From: Erysipelotrichaceae bacterium | GTDB taxonomy: Bacteria > Bacillota_I > Bacilli_A > Erysipelotrichales > Erysipelotrichaceae | Length of the DNA: 48,070 nt | Assembly (NCBI GenBank): GCA_030523555.1 | Contig: JAUNIH010000005.1 | Coordinates: 1-48,070 of the forward strand | Reading direction: 5' to 3' | The notes under the pieces: generated by a model | What the model saw: only the letters and a program-made list of their open reading frames with translations | Database searches by the model: none | Told to the model about the DNA's origin: nothing | Made by a program: the position numbers and the translations under genes | Shown: positions 8,376 through 16,409 of the stretch, in pieces | Position numbering within the stretch: position 1 is the stretch's first letter | Layout: each line of letters starts with the position of its first letter

Positions 8376-9401
8376 CTATCTCTTAAAACCGTTTAAGAAA
8401 CGGACATCATTGGCATATAAATCACGGATATCGGTAATGCCGTATTTGAGCATGGCAACTCTTTCAAGTCCCACGCCAAACGCAAAACCGGTATATTTCT
8501 TGGAGTCGATATTGGCCATATCCAGAACATTCGGATGAACCATACCGGAACCCAGGATTTCAATCCAGCCTGTACCCTTGCAGGTAGGACAACCCTTACC
8601 GCCGCAGATATGACAGGTCATATCTACTTCAAAGCTTGGTTCGGTAAATGGGAAATATGATGGACGGAAACGGATCTTCGCATCTTTGGAGAACATTTCT
8701 CTGATCATGAGTTCCAAAGTTCCCTTTAAATCAGCGACAGTAATATTTTCGCCTACGACAAGTCCTTCACACTGATTGAACTGGTGAGAATGTGTCGCAT
8801 CATCATCATCTCTTCTGTATACCTTACCAGGACAGATAACCTTGATTGGAAGCTTGTCGGCATTCTTTTCAAGTTCTCTCATCTGAATGGCGGTAGTCTG
8901 CGATCTTAATAAAGTATTCGCATCAACATAGAAGGTATCCTGCATATCTCTTGCCGGATGTCCTTCAGGAGTATTGGCCTTGGTAAAGTTATAGACATCA
9001 AGTTCTACTTCCGGACCTTCAGCGACGTTATAACCCATACCGATAAAGATATCTTCAAGTTCCTGCTGAACAAGAGTCAGAGGATGTAAAGAACCTATTT
9101 CAGGTGTATAGGCATCTAAAGATATATCGACCTTTTCGCTTTCCATCTTCGCATTCAATAATGTGGCTTCAAGACTTTCTTTCTTTTCTTCTAAAGCTGC
9201 ACTTACCGCATTTTTAAGATCATTGACCTTCTGTCCGAATAATGGTTTTTCTTCAGGAGAGAGTTCTCTCATCTGAGCCATCAGGCCCTGAATCTTACCT
9301 TTTTTTGAAAGGTACTCAATTCTTAATTCTTCAAGTACTTTTGAATCAGCTCCGGCTATCGCCGTCAAAGCTTCCTCTTTGATTTTTTCTAAATCCAGCA
9401 T
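8376..9401 (-). CDS. pheS: Phenylalanine-tRNA ligase alpha subunit
   Basis: This 341-residue catalytic alpha chain charges tRNA-Phe. An N-terminal coiled coil (about 1-85) binds tRNA. The class II core follows, with motif 2 near [23 protein letters not shown], a Cys-rich insert [14 protein letters not shown] that could hold zinc, and motif 3 [14 protein letters not shown]. The open frame extends to 9455, but that part lies inside the T-box terminator. The ATG at 9401 with GGAGGAAATT directly before it is the true start ([12 protein letters not shown]). First gene of pheS-pheT-kinase-lipoprotein. Confidence 0.97.
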   Translation of the reverse strand: MLDLEKIKEEALTAIAGADSKVLEELRIEYLSKKGKIQGLMAQMRELSPEEKPLFGQKVNDLKNAVSAALEEKKESLEATLLNAKMESEKVDISLDAYTPEIGSLHPLTLVQQELEDIFIGMGYNVAEGPEVELDVYNFTKANTPEGHPARDMQDTFYVDANTLLRSQTTAIQMRELEKNADKLPIKVICPGKVYRRDDDDATHSHQFNQCEGLVVGENITVADLKGTLELMIREMFSKDAKIRFRPSYFPFTEPSFEVDMTCHICGGKGCPTCKGTGWIEILGSGMVHPNVLDMANIDSKKYTGFAFGVGLERVAMLKYGITDIRDLYANDVRFLNGFKR

Positions 9402-9411
9402 AATTTCCTCC

Positions 9412-9458
9412 AAAAAATAAAAGGTGGCCCAAAGGTCGCTAATGCGAGGTACCACCTT
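9412..9458 (-). terminator. Conditional terminator of the Phe T-box
   Basis: The outer stem AAGGTGG/CCACCTT has an inner TCGC/GCGA hairpin and is followed by TTATTTTTT. It shares its 5' arm with the T-box sequence, so antitermination excludes it. Confidence 0.85.
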
Positions 9459-9606
9459 ATCTTATTACTTCATCTCTTAACGCGAGAACACGTGGGTGAT
9501 TGGCCCAGCTAAGAAGTGAATTCACTGTTTCACACTGAGGATCTTTCACCATACGATCCCTTCTCTTTTCAGCTTTACGACAGTTACTGGTCTTCTATCA
9601 ACGTAC
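9412..9606 (-). ncRNA. T-box leader, phenylalanine-specific
   Basis: This is a tRNA-sensing riboswitch. On the minus strand it shows the AGTA motif near the 5' end and a distal loop segment TGGTGAAAGATCC. The specifier region reads GAA-TTC-ACTTC, placing the UUC (Phe) codon at 9518-9520. The T-box is AAGGTGGTACCTCGC at 9444-9458. The UGGU of the T-box would pair with the ACCA end of uncharged tRNA-Phe. The competing terminator stem AAGGTGG/CCACCTT (9452-9458 with 9421-9427) is followed by a T-run ending just before the pheS Shine-Dalgarno. Uncharged tRNA-Phe should therefore switch on the whole four-gene operon. Confidence 0.93.
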
Positions 9607-9612
9607 TTAAAA

Positions 9613-9621
9613 ATTATAACA
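9613..9621 (-). promoter_or_regulatory. Extended -10 promoter of the pheS operon
   Basis: TGTTATAAT on the minus strand is a perfect -10 with the TGn extension. The -35 position holds only a T-rich stretch from the rplA terminator. The predicted start is near 9606. Confidence 0.65.
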
Positions 9622-9631
9622 TATTAAAAAA

Positions 9632-9659
9632 ATAAAAAAAGGAGCAATTATTGCTCCTT
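9632..9659 (-). terminator. Intrinsic terminator of rplK-rplA
   Basis: A nine-base-pair stem AAGGAGCAA/TTGCTCCTT with a TAA loop is followed by a long T-rich tract on the minus strand. Confidence 0.9.
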
Positions 9660-9666
9660 GATTGGC

Positions 9667-10347
9667 TTAGGCTACTTCTACCTTGATACCAGGACCCATG
9701 TTGCTGGAAATAGTACAAGACTGAATGAATGTACCCTTTACAGCTGCTGGTCTGGCCTTAACGATAGTACCGTATAAAGCGTTAAAGTTTTCAGCTAACT
9801 TATCTGTATCGAATGAAGATTTACCAATTAAGCAGTTGATATTACCTTCCTTATCAACACGGTATTCAACTTTACCTTTTTTGATTTCTTCTACTGCCTG
9901 AGCGATATTGGTAGTAACTGTACCTGTCTTAGGGTTTGGCATTAAGCCCTTAGGACCTAAGATCTTACCTAACTTACCTAATTCACCCATCATATCTGGT
10001 GTAGCTACGATTACATCGAAATCGAACCATCCGCCCTTGATCTGATCAAGAACTTCTTTTTCACCGGCATAGTCAGCACCTGACTTTAATGCAAGATCAA
10101 CGTTTGCGCCTCTAGTTACAACCAGAACCTTCTGGCTTCTGCCTGTACCGTTAGGTAATACCATGGCACCACGGATCTGCTGATCAGCCTGACGTGGGTC
10201 AACATTTAAGTTGAATGATACACGGATAGATGCATCATATTTAACAGTAGTAGTTTTCTTAGCTAATTCACAAGCTTCAACAGCTGAATATTTCTTGCCC
10301 TTTTCGATTAACGCAAGAGAATTGTTATAGTTCTTACTTCTTTTCAT
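9667..10347 (-). CDS. rplA: 50S ribosomal protein L1
   Basis: This 226-residue ribosomal protein forms the L1 stalk, which moves deacylated tRNA out of the E site. It usually represses its own operon. The family-wide segments are visible: [35 protein letters not shown] and a C-terminal [11 protein letters not shown]. Length is normal. Its start codon overlaps the last base of the rplK stop, giving translational coupling. A strong terminator follows. Confidence 0.98.
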   Translation of the reverse strand: MKRSKNYNNSLALIEKGKKYSAVEACELAKKTTTVKYDASIRVSFNLNVDPRQADQQIRGAMVLPNGTGRSQKVLVVTRGANVDLALKSGADYAGEKEVLDQIKGGWFDFDVIVATPDMMGELGKLGKILGPKGLMPNPKTGTVTTNIAQAVEEIKKGKVEYRVDKEGNINCLIGKSSFDTDKLAENFNALYGTIVKARPAAVKGTFIQSCTISSNMGPGIKVEVA

Positions 10348-10760
10348 TAGTCAACTACCTCGATTCCCATCTGTCTTGCTGTACCAGCGATGATTTTCAT
10401 AGCTGCTTCAACATCGTTAGCCGATAAGTCTGGCATTTTGTATTCGGCGATTTCTTTTAACTGAGCACTTGTAATCTTACCAACCTTGGTTGAATTAGGA
10501 TTACCTGAACCCTTCTGGACACCAGCAGCCTTTTTTAATAAGAATGCAGCTGGAGTAGTCTTCAGTACGAATGTGAATGATTTGTCTTCGTACGCTGTGA
10601 TGATTACAGGAACAATTTCACCTGCTCTGTCCTTAGTCTGATCATTGAACTGAGTACAGAACTGAGGCATATTGATACCTGCAGATGCAAGTGCTGGACC
10701 TGGTTTAGCCTGGCCAGCCATAAAGTTTAACTTACAAACTTTCGCAACTTTCTTTGCCAT
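10347..10760 (-). CDS. rplK: 50S ribosomal protein L11
   Basis: This 137-residue ribosomal protein sits at the GTPase-associated centre and binds 23S rRNA. Visible landmarks are the N-terminal [26 protein letters not shown], which is proline-rich (here with Phe-Met in place of the usual Gln-Ile/Pro-Ala), and the C-terminal RNA-binding [14 protein letters not shown]. The open frame runs to 10790, but the ATG at 10760 ([11 protein letters not shown]) has GGAGG at good spacing, so the shorter start is correct. The leader upstream carries an L1-type binding structure. Confidence 0.97.
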   Translation of the reverse strand: MAKKVAKVCKLNFMAGQAKPGPALASAGINMPQFCTQFNDQTKDRAGEIVPVIITAYEDKSFTFVLKTTPAAFLLKKAAGVQKGSGNPNSTKVGKITSAQLKEIAEYKMPDLSANDVEAAMKIIAGTARQMGIEVVD

Positions 10761-10781
10761 ATCTTTTTCCTCCTTATGGTT

Positions 10782-10815
10782 GTGGGTCATAACGGAGCAG
10801 TTGCACTCCTACCAC
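10782..10815 (-). promoter_or_regulatory. Probable L1 autoregulatory site in the rplK-rplA leader
   Basis: On the minus strand GTGG pairs with CCAC and an inner GGAG pairs with CTCC. The asymmetric internal loop carries GTTATGAC on its 3' side. This resembles the 23S rRNA L1-binding element that L1 leaders mimic, with ATGAC as the tell-tale loop. It lies between the promoter and the rplK Shine-Dalgarno. The fold is seen; binding is inferred from the family. Confidence 0.6.
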
Positions 10816-10823
10816 GCTAAAAT

Positions 10824-10852
10824 ATATTAGCATACTTCCTATCTCATTACAA
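10824..10852 (-). promoter_or_regulatory. Promoter of rplK-rplA
   Basis: TTGTAA, a 17-base spacer and TAATAT with a TGC extension (TGCTAATAT). The predicted start near 10817 puts the L1-type structure at the very 5' end of the transcript. Confidence 0.6.
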
Positions 10853-10872
10853 GATAAAAATTTATATATATA

Positions 10873-10896
10873 AAGATTGCGGTTAACCGCAATCTT
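10873..10896 (-). terminator. Terminator hairpin after the DUF1667 gene
   Basis: A perfect 24-base palindrome (arms AAGATTGCGGTT and AACCGCAATCTT) begins right after the stop codon. The downstream tract is T/A mixed rather than pure T, so efficiency may be moderate. Confidence 0.7.
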
Positions 10897-11244
10897 CTAC
10901 ATATCCTTACACGAAATGATATCTATTCCTGTATCAAGGATATTCTTGACAATGATATCCCCCTTCTTTACAGGAGAAGATACACATACTTCCTTTAAAG
11001 ACCTGCAGGCTTCAAGAAGTTTTGATTTAGGAATAGCGCCATCGCTCTTGCATGGAAGCTGGCTGTGAAGTCCACCTTTGATCTTTACAGTAGTCGTAAG
11101 AACTCTTGTAGGATTGATCAGTTCATTTTTACCGTAGTCTTCACCGATTTTGCAATGATTTCCACTGACCTTATAATCATTTTCTTCATCTACCATTAGA
11201 TGACAGCCTCTAGGACATCCTATACAGATTAACTCAGTCATCAT
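10897..11244 (-). CDS. DUF1667 domain protein, partner of FAD oxidoreductases
   Basis: This 115-residue Cys-rich protein begins MMTELICIGCPRGCHL with later HCKIGEDYG. These are the CxxCxxxC and isolated Cys typical of DUF1667, which probably hold an Fe-S or metal centre. In many anaerobes DUF1667 proteins follow a GlpA-like and an FAD/NAD(P) oxidoreductase gene, exactly as here. The start overlaps the upstream oxidoreductase gene by 11 bases. Role as an electron-transfer subunit is inference from context. Confidence 0.82.
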   Translation of the reverse strand: MMTELICIGCPRGCHLMVDEENDYKVSGNHCKIGEDYGKNELINPTRVLTTTVKIKGGLHSQLPCKSDGAIPKSKLLEACRSLKEVCVSSPVKKGDIIVKNILDTGIDIISCKDM

Positions 11245-12490
11245 TTACCTCCACAACTCTTACGCTTATTCTTTCTTCAACTTTTGAAATGACATCAGAC
11301 AGTATATTTATCTTCTGCAGTTCACCAGGAGTAATATAATCCCTGCTGAACTTGGCGATGACATTATCCTTATCATCTATTACTTCAATACGGCATTTAG
11401 AGAAAGTTCTGTTTACCCTGAATGATATCTCAACGAGCTTGTTTCTTAATGGCAGGCGGATATGCTGAGGAACAGTATAGGTAACATTAGGGATATTCTT
11501 AACTTCAATTTCTCTTACATATGTAGGACTGTTTGTCACATAATCATAGGCAGCCAAGGCAGCCTTTTTGGCTTCCAAAGCTACATTATCCGCAAGGTCA
11601 TGAACCTGTACGACATTACCGGCACAGAAGATGCCAGGAATGGATGTTTCCATATTTTCATATACCAATGGTCCTCTGGTCTTAGGATCAATCACAATAC
11701 CGGCTTTCTTACTGATTTCATTTTCCGGAATAAGACCTACGGAAAGAAGAACCGTATCACATTCAAAGACCATTTCTGTTCCTTCAATCGGATTGAATTT
11801 TGAATCAACAGCGCTTACTCTTACTCTTTCTATACGATCATTACCTTCAATGGATGTAATGGTATGAGAAAGATATAAAGGTATATCAAAGTCTTCAAGA
11901 CACTGTTTGATATTACGCTGCAAACCGGCAGAATAGGAATTAATCTCAACACACGCCAGTACCTTGGCACCTTCTAAAGTCATTCTTCTAGCCATGATTA
12001 ATCCGATATCACCGGATCCTAAGATGACAACTCTTTTGCCTACACAATAGCCATCCATATTAAGATATCTTTGGGCAGCACCGGCTGTATAGACACCTGC
12101 ACCTCTGGAACCTGGAGTAGCTATGGCGCCTCTAGTTCTTTCGCGGCAGCCCATAGCCAGCAATACAGATTTTGCGTGCAGACACTGATAGCCATTGCCG
12201 TTAATCACATGAACATCATGGTTTTCATTTATATCGAGAACCATCGTATCAGACATTACTTCAACTCTGCTGTTTTTAAGCTGTTCAATGAATCTTCCGG
12301 CAAATTCCGGTCCGGTAAGTTCTTCTTTGAAAAGATGTAAACCAAAACCATTATGAATGCACTGATTCAGAATACCGCCAAGTTCTTTGTCTCTTTCAAT
12401 CAGCAGCACTTTTTCCATACCCGCTTCGCACGCAGATACAGCCGCAGACAATCCGGCAGGACCGGCACCAATTATGATCAGATCAAACAT
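11234..12490 (-). CDS. NAD(P)/FAD-dependent oxidoreductase of the glycerol-3-phosphate dehydrogenase set
   Basis: This 418-residue flavoprotein has two Rossmann dinucleotide sites: IIGAGPAGLSAAVSA near the N terminus for FAD and VILGSGDIGLIMARR in the middle for NAD(P). The late FCAGNVVQVHDLADNVALE is the second FAD-binding motif. It probably passes electrons between the GlpA-like dehydrogenase and NAD(P) or another carrier. The start overlaps the upstream stop as TGATG. The middle gene of a three-gene unit also found in other anaerobic Firmicutes and Thermotoga. Confidence 0.85.
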   Translation of the reverse strand: MFDLIIIGAGPAGLSAAVSACEAGMEKVLLIERDKELGGILNQCIHNGFGLHLFKEELTGPEFAGRFIEQLKNSRVEVMSDTMVLDINENHDVHVINGNGYQCLHAKSVLLAMGCRERTRGAIATPGSRGAGVYTAGAAQRYLNMDGYCVGKRVVILGSGDIGLIMARRMTLEGAKVLACVEINSYSAGLQRNIKQCLEDFDIPLYLSHTITSIEGNDRIERVRVSAVDSKFNPIEGTEMVFECDTVLLSVGLIPENEISKKAGIVIDPKTRGPLVYENMETSIPGIFCAGNVVQVHDLADNVALEAKKAALAAYDYVTNSPTYVREIEVKNIPNVTYTVPQHIRLPLRNKLVEISFRVNRTFSKCRIEVIDDKDNVIAKFSRDYITPGELQKINILSDVISKVEERISVRVVEVNDD

Positions 12491-13923
12491 CAGTACTGTC
12501 CTCCTTTAGCTTCATTAAACAGGATATTGGAACCCTTCTTATCCTGAAGTATTTCATCATATTCAAGACCTAACTTATCTTTAAGAATCATCGCTACCTT
12601 TTCACCGCAGAAACCACCCTGGCATCTTCCCATACCGGCTTTGACACGACGCTTCACACCATCGATACTTACAGGTGGAATCGGGGTATTGAATGTTTCC
12701 AGGATTTCCCCTTCCGTAATCAGTTCACAGCGGCAGATGATTCTTCCATATGCCGGATTCTTTTTAATAAGTTCATTTTTTTCTTCATCACTCAAGGACA
12801 TAAACTTGATACGTTTACGGCTGTCGATAAAGTTTTCTTTTTCAATCAGTTTTTCTTTACTCTTAAGCCATTCAAGTACGGCATTACCGATAGCTATCGA
12901 ACTTGATAAACCAGGAGAAGCTATACCCGCAAGATTAAAGAAATTCCTGACCGATTTACTTTCTTCAACGATAAAATCATCTCTGTCACACTTCGCTCTT
13001 AAACCGGCAAAGTTTCTGATGTTTTCTCTGAAATCAAGTTTTGGAACCATACGTGAAGATGCCTTCTTTACAAACATAAGTCCTTCAGCAGTCGTATCAA
13101 GATCATCCTTTGTGCATGGTGAAGAATCAGGTCCGATAACCAGGTTTCCACCTACCGTAGGTGTAACCGCACAACCCTTTCCTTTGGTACTAGGACATGG
13201 GAAAAGTGTTTTTGTCGTAAGATAACCCTGAGCCTTATCAAAAAGATAATACTGTCCTTTATTGGCAGATATAGTAAATTCTTTTTCACCAATCATTTCA
13301 TGAATGGTATCGGTATTAACACCTGCAGCGTTAACGATATATTTTGAATGATATGTATCCTTATCGGTAATTACGGTAAAGATATCGTTTTCCTTACTGA
13401 TTGATTCAACTCTGTTGTTTAAAAAGAGTTCAACGCCGTTTCTGACAGCTGTTTCCGCCAGGGCAAGACACAGTTCCCATGGAGAAACAATAGCCGCTGT
13501 AGGTGCATACAGACTGCCAAGACACTCATCAGATACATAAGGTTCCATTTTCTTTGTCTCTTCTTTATTCAGTATCTTTAAACCTTCAATACCGTTCTGA
13601 TGTCCTCTGTCCAGCAGTACTTTTAATGTTTCCAGATTTTCATCATCAAAAGCCAGTACCAGTGAACCGTTTCTCTTATATGGAACATCCAGTTTCTTAC
13701 ACAGTTCTTCCATCATCAGAGATCCTTCACGGTTATACTTCGCCATCAACGATCCCGGTTTGGCATCATAACCCGCATGAATAAGAGCGGCATTGGCTTT
13801 GGTTGTACCGCAGGCTACATCATTCTGAGCTTCAAGTATGGCTACTTTAAGATTGTATCTGCTCAGACAGTAAGCTGTCGCAGCCCCTATTACCCCTGCC
13901 CCGATAATTATCACATCATACAT
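12490..13923 (-). CDS. GlpA-like FAD-dependent glycerol-3-phosphate dehydrogenase with BFD-type Fe-S domain
   Basis: This 477-residue protein has an N-terminal DAO-type FAD domain (IIGAGVIGAATAYCLSRY, then CGTTKANAALIHAGYDA) and a C-terminal BFD-like [2Fe-2S] domain with ICRCELITEGEI and GRCQGGFCGEKV, giving the four cysteines. This is the architecture of anaerobic glycerol-3-phosphate dehydrogenase subunit A and close relatives. Glycerol-3-phosphate is the likely substrate, but no glycerol kinase or facilitator gene is nearby, so another 2-hydroxyacid cannot be excluded. An AAAGGA Shine-Dalgarno supports the start. Confidence 0.83.
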   Translation of the reverse strand: MYDVIIIGAGVIGAATAYCLSRYNLKVAILEAQNDVACGTTKANAALIHAGYDAKPGSLMAKYNREGSLMMEELCKKLDVPYKRNGSLVLAFDDENLETLKVLLDRGHQNGIEGLKILNKEETKKMEPYVSDECLGSLYAPTAAIVSPWELCLALAETAVRNGVELFLNNRVESISKENDIFTVITDKDTYHSKYIVNAAGVNTDTIHEMIGEKEFTISANKGQYYLFDKAQGYLTTKTLFPCPSTKGKGCAVTPTVGGNLVIGPDSSPCTKDDLDTTAEGLMFVKKASSRMVPKLDFRENIRNFAGLRAKCDRDDFIVEESKSVRNFFNLAGIASPGLSSSIAIGNAVLEWLKSKEKLIEKENFIDSRKRIKFMSLSDEEKNELIKKNPAYGRIICRCELITEGEILETFNTPIPPVSIDGVKRRVKAGMGRCQGGFCGEKVAMILKDKLGLEYDEILQDKKGSNILFNEAKGGQY

Positions 13924-13951
13924 ATTATTTATTCCTTTTGTCTATAACTTA

Positions 13952-13960
13952 ATTCTAACA
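13952..13960 (-). promoter_or_regulatory. Extended -10 promoter of the glpA-like operon
   Basis: TGTTAGAAT on the minus strand lies about 28 bases upstream of the ATG. No clear -35 is seen. Confidence 0.4.
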
Positions 13961-13967
13961 TCCACAT

Positions 13968-13998
13968 ATAAAAATAACCTGTGTTTTCACAAGTTATT
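13968..13998 (-). terminator. Intrinsic terminator of the recX-yhaM unit
   Basis: On the minus strand AATAACTTGTG pairs with CACAGGTTATT (one G-T pair) around an AAAA loop, followed by TTTAT. Confidence 0.75.
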
Positions 13999-14023
13999 TT
14001 ATTAACAATATTCATTTTATATT

Positions 14024-14959
14024 CTATTTATGTTTATAGAATGTTCGGTTCTCTAAAGCGAAGAGTTTTGCGGTGAATTCACCTTCATTGATATCTTTAA
14101 ACGCTTTATCAATAATATTTACTCTGGCATCGATATTATCAATCATAAACAGAATTTCAGCTTCTAAAGTTGCCGGTCTCATTGGTGAACCGTATTCGAG
14201 TTCCCCATGATGAGCAAGTATCATATGTCTTAAAATAAGAACTTCTTCACTCTCTTCCAGTTTAAGCTGTTTGGCAATTTCCAGAAGTCTTGCGTCACCT
14301 ATTGATATATGTCCTAACAGTTTACCTTCTGTAGAATATTCCGTCATTACAGGAGATGATAGTTCTTCAATCTTTCCCAAATCATGAAGAATAACTCCGG
14401 CAAGAAGATAATCCTTATTGATAATCGGATAGATATCGCATAAGGCAATCGCCACCTTCAGCATCCCTACAACATGCGTAGCCAGACCACCGATAAAGTT
14501 ATGATGAATCTTGCTGGCAGCAGGATATTCGTAGACATTGTTGTCATAATAGTTCAGCATATTTACGACAATCTTCGCAATATTTTCATTCTGAATCATA
14601 TTAACCGCTTCATGAATACTTTTCTTCAGATCATCCTTGGATATTGGTGACTTGAACACAAAATCATCCATATTAAGATCATTCTGCGGTACAGGAAGCA
14701 CTTTGGTAATCTTGGCCTGAAGATTGTTTTTATACTTAATGATATCCAGGGTAAAGTTATAGACCTTGCCTACTTCGAGCTGTTTTTCCAGTTCCGGTTT
14801 GACATCCCATAACTTTCCATCTATCGATTTACTGGAATCCTGCAAAGTAAGCGTCAGATAAGGAGAACCGTTATTGGTAGCCCCTTTTAAAAGCTGTGAT
14901 ATAAGAAGATTTATCTCCAGATGATCACCTTCATTAAAGTCTTTTACCTGTTTTGCCAT
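14024..14959 (-). CDS. yhaM: 3'-5' exoribonuclease YhaM
   Basis: This 311-residue nuclease is close to the usual YhaM length. An N-terminal OB-fold (about 10-95; SPYLTLTLQDSSKSIDGKLW) binds single strands. A C-terminal HD domain has HHNFIGGLATHVV, GVILHDLGKIEE and LRHMILAHHGELEYGSP, giving the His and Asp metal ligands. YhaM trims RNA and single-stranded DNA ends in Firmicutes. An AGGAGG Shine-Dalgarno precedes the start, 20 bases after the recX stop. Confidence 0.93.
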   Translation of the reverse strand: MAKQVKDFNEGDHLEINLLISQLLKGATNNGSPYLTLTLQDSSKSIDGKLWDVKPELEKQLEVGKVYNFTLDIIKYKNNLQAKITKVLPVPQNDLNMDDFVFKSPISKDDLKKSIHEAVNMIQNENIAKIVVNMLNYYDNNVYEYPAASKIHHNFIGGLATHVVGMLKVAIALCDIYPIINKDYLLAGVILHDLGKIEELSSPVMTEYSTEGKLLGHISIGDARLLEIAKQLKLEESEEVLILRHMILAHHGELEYGSPMRPATLEAEILFMIDNIDARVNIIDKAFKDINEGEFTAKLFALENRTFYKHK

Positions 14960-14979
14960 ATAATATTCCTCCTGATCTT

Positions 14980-15795
14980 CTACATTTCACTATCCAGAAG
15001 TTCTTTAATCGCTTCATATCGAAATCCTTTACCCATTAATGAAGCTGTTATCTTCTGTTTAAGTTCTATGTCTTTATATTTATTTTCGTATTTTCTTTTT
15101 ATTTTATTAAATTCTTTATTCAATAAATCATCTTCATTATCAGAACTTATCTCTATCTGATTAAACGCATCATTTATATCATCACTCGAGAATCCCATAG
15201 ACATGAGTTTTGCCCTGATACTTCTTTTTTTATCAGCCAGTGATTTGTTCTGAATCTTATCGTTATATTTCCTGACAAGTTCAAGAACCTTATCCGATTG
15301 AGAACTTTCAGTAAGATACTTATCAATATATTCCTGACTTATACCTTCTTTTAACAGTTTATATCTTATCTGCCTGTTAGATAGAAGTGTATCACTAAGA
15401 TACATGATTCTGTTTTTACAGTACTTTTCATCATCAAGATAACCTTTAAGAATAAGTTCATCTATAATCTGATTTTTAATTTCATCACTTATATCAAAAC
15501 GTTTGAGATAATCTCTGATATTTTTAACGGTATTGTCTTTAACTGACAGTTTTCTCAGACACCCCTGATAGGCTTTAAGATACTTCTCGTTTTCTACAAG
15601 GATATTATAGAGATTATCATCAAGTCCCTTTAAAGATGAAATGGAATACTTTACATAGTCATCAAGACTTACAGATATCCTGGAGTCTTCAAGATATACG
15701 ATGACATAATTGTCTCTGATAGTATATTTTTTAATCGGATATTTTATATCTTTTACTTCGTATCTGTCCTTATTAAGGAGCTTTTCATAATTCAT
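14980..15795 (-). CDS. recX: Regulatory protein RecX
   Basis: This 271-residue protein is predicted to bind and restrain RecA filaments. It has the Firmicute RecX layout: an N-terminal segment and repeated three-helix modules such as LKRFDISDEIKNQIIDELIL, YLDDEKYCKNRIMY and LMSMGFSSDDINDAFNQI. There is no Shine-Dalgarno. Instead TATAAT lies exactly six bases before the ATG, so the mRNA is predicted to be leaderless. No recA is in the window. Confidence 0.87.
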   Translation of the reverse strand: MNYEKLLNKDRYEVKDIKYPIKKYTIRDNYVIVYLEDSRISVSLDDYVKYSISSLKGLDDNLYNILVENEKYLKAYQGCLRKLSVKDNTVKNIRDYLKRFDISDEIKNQIIDELILKGYLDDEKYCKNRIMYLSDTLLSNRQIRYKLLKEGISQEYIDKYLTESSQSDKVLELVRKYNDKIQNKSLADKKRSIRAKLMSMGFSSDDINDAFNQIEISSDNEDDLLNKEFNKIKRKYENKYKDIELKQKITASLMGKGFRYEAIKELLDSEM

Positions 15796-15801
15796 AAATT
15801 A

Positions 15802-15807
15802 ATTATA
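15802..15807 (-). promoter_or_regulatory. -10 element abutting the recX start codon
   Basis: TATAAT followed by six bases (TAATTT) and then ATG. No convincing -35 at 16-18 bases. Transcription would begin at or next to the A of the start codon. Confidence 0.55.
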
Positions 15808-15830
15808 GCCAAAACGCCGAAACATTAATG

Positions 15831-16334
15831 TCATTTTTCTGTCTCTTTCTTCTCAAGACGGTCGTATTTTCCCCGAAAATGTTTAGGAACAGGATTTTCC
15901 TTAGGATCTTTAACAAATTTATTAGTAAACATCTGTTCACTTATCGGTTTTATTGCCGGTCTTGGGGCACTTACCCTCTTGGCACCTAATGGTTTCCTGT
16001 TTTTATCAAGTATCAGCATTGCATTGCGGTTAATCGGGATATTTTTAGGTACAGGTTTATTTTCCTTATATGGAGAATAATACACGATAGAATTTGATGG
16101 ACTGATAACAGCGGTTCTTATACCCTTCTTTTTAAGATCAGTAACTATATTTTCTGCATCTTCCTTATCAAGATCTGTATAAAGATACTGAGGCATCTTT
16201 GAAACAATCTTCTTTGAAAGATCATATCCTACACCAAGCGTAACCATTAAAGATATATAACAGAAAAAGTCAGATCCTTCATGATCAAGAATTAGAATAT
16301 CGTAACCGCTTCTTTTTCTGTCTACTGTTTTCAT
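15831..16334 (-). CDS. Uncharacterised protein with an L7/L12 C-terminal-like domain
   Basis: This 167-residue soluble protein has no assigned function. Residues about 10-80 follow the pattern of the ribosomal L7/L12 C-terminal domain: a first strand YDILILDHEG, a helix region SLMVTLGVGYDLSKKIVSKMPQ in place of the L12 signature with leading Gly-Leu-Gly, then KEDAENIVTDLKKKGIRTAVIS like the L12 KEEAEE-helix and final strand. A basic, proline-rich tail of about 90 residues follows. The fold call is by eye. The start is probably leaderless (TATAAT six bases before ATG). It follows the PFOR terminator. Confidence 0.6.
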   Translation of the reverse strand: MKTVDRKRSGYDILILDHEGSDFFCYISLMVTLGVGYDLSKKIVSKMPQYLYTDLDKEDAENIVTDLKKKGIRTAVISPSNSIVYYSPYKENKPVPKNIPINRNAMLILDKNRKPLGAKRVSAPRPAIKPISEQMFTNKFVKDPKENPVPKHFRGKYDRLEKKETEK

Positions 16335-16340
16335 ATTTAA

Positions 16341-16346
16341 ATTATA
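16341..16346 (-). promoter_or_regulatory. -10 element abutting the start of the L7/L12-like gene
   Basis: TATAAT, six bases (TTAAAT), ATG. The -35 region falls inside the PFOR terminator hairpin and is not recognisable. Confidence 0.55.
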
Positions 16347-16354
16347 TCTTATTC

Positions 16355-16385
16355 AATAAAAAAGAGGCTTATTTCTAAGCCTCTT
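16355..16385 (-). terminator. Intrinsic terminator of the PFOR gene
   Basis: A 10-bp stem AAGAGGCTTA/TAAGCCTCTT with a GAAA loop is followed by TTTTATT on the minus strand. Confidence 0.9.
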
Positions 16386-16409
16386 CTGGTTTATAAACTA
16401 TAAGCCTTC

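Noticed and set aside
9402-9455. Longer pheS frame starting at 9455 (GTG)
   Set aside because: It lies inside the T-box terminator and lacks a Shine-Dalgarno; the ATG at 9401 has GGAGGAAATT.
12641-13225. Long plus-strand frame of 194 codons opposite the glpA-like gene
   Set aside because: It is the antisense shadow of a gene with clear FAD and Fe-S motifs; its translation is Ser/Leu-rich and shows no family pattern.
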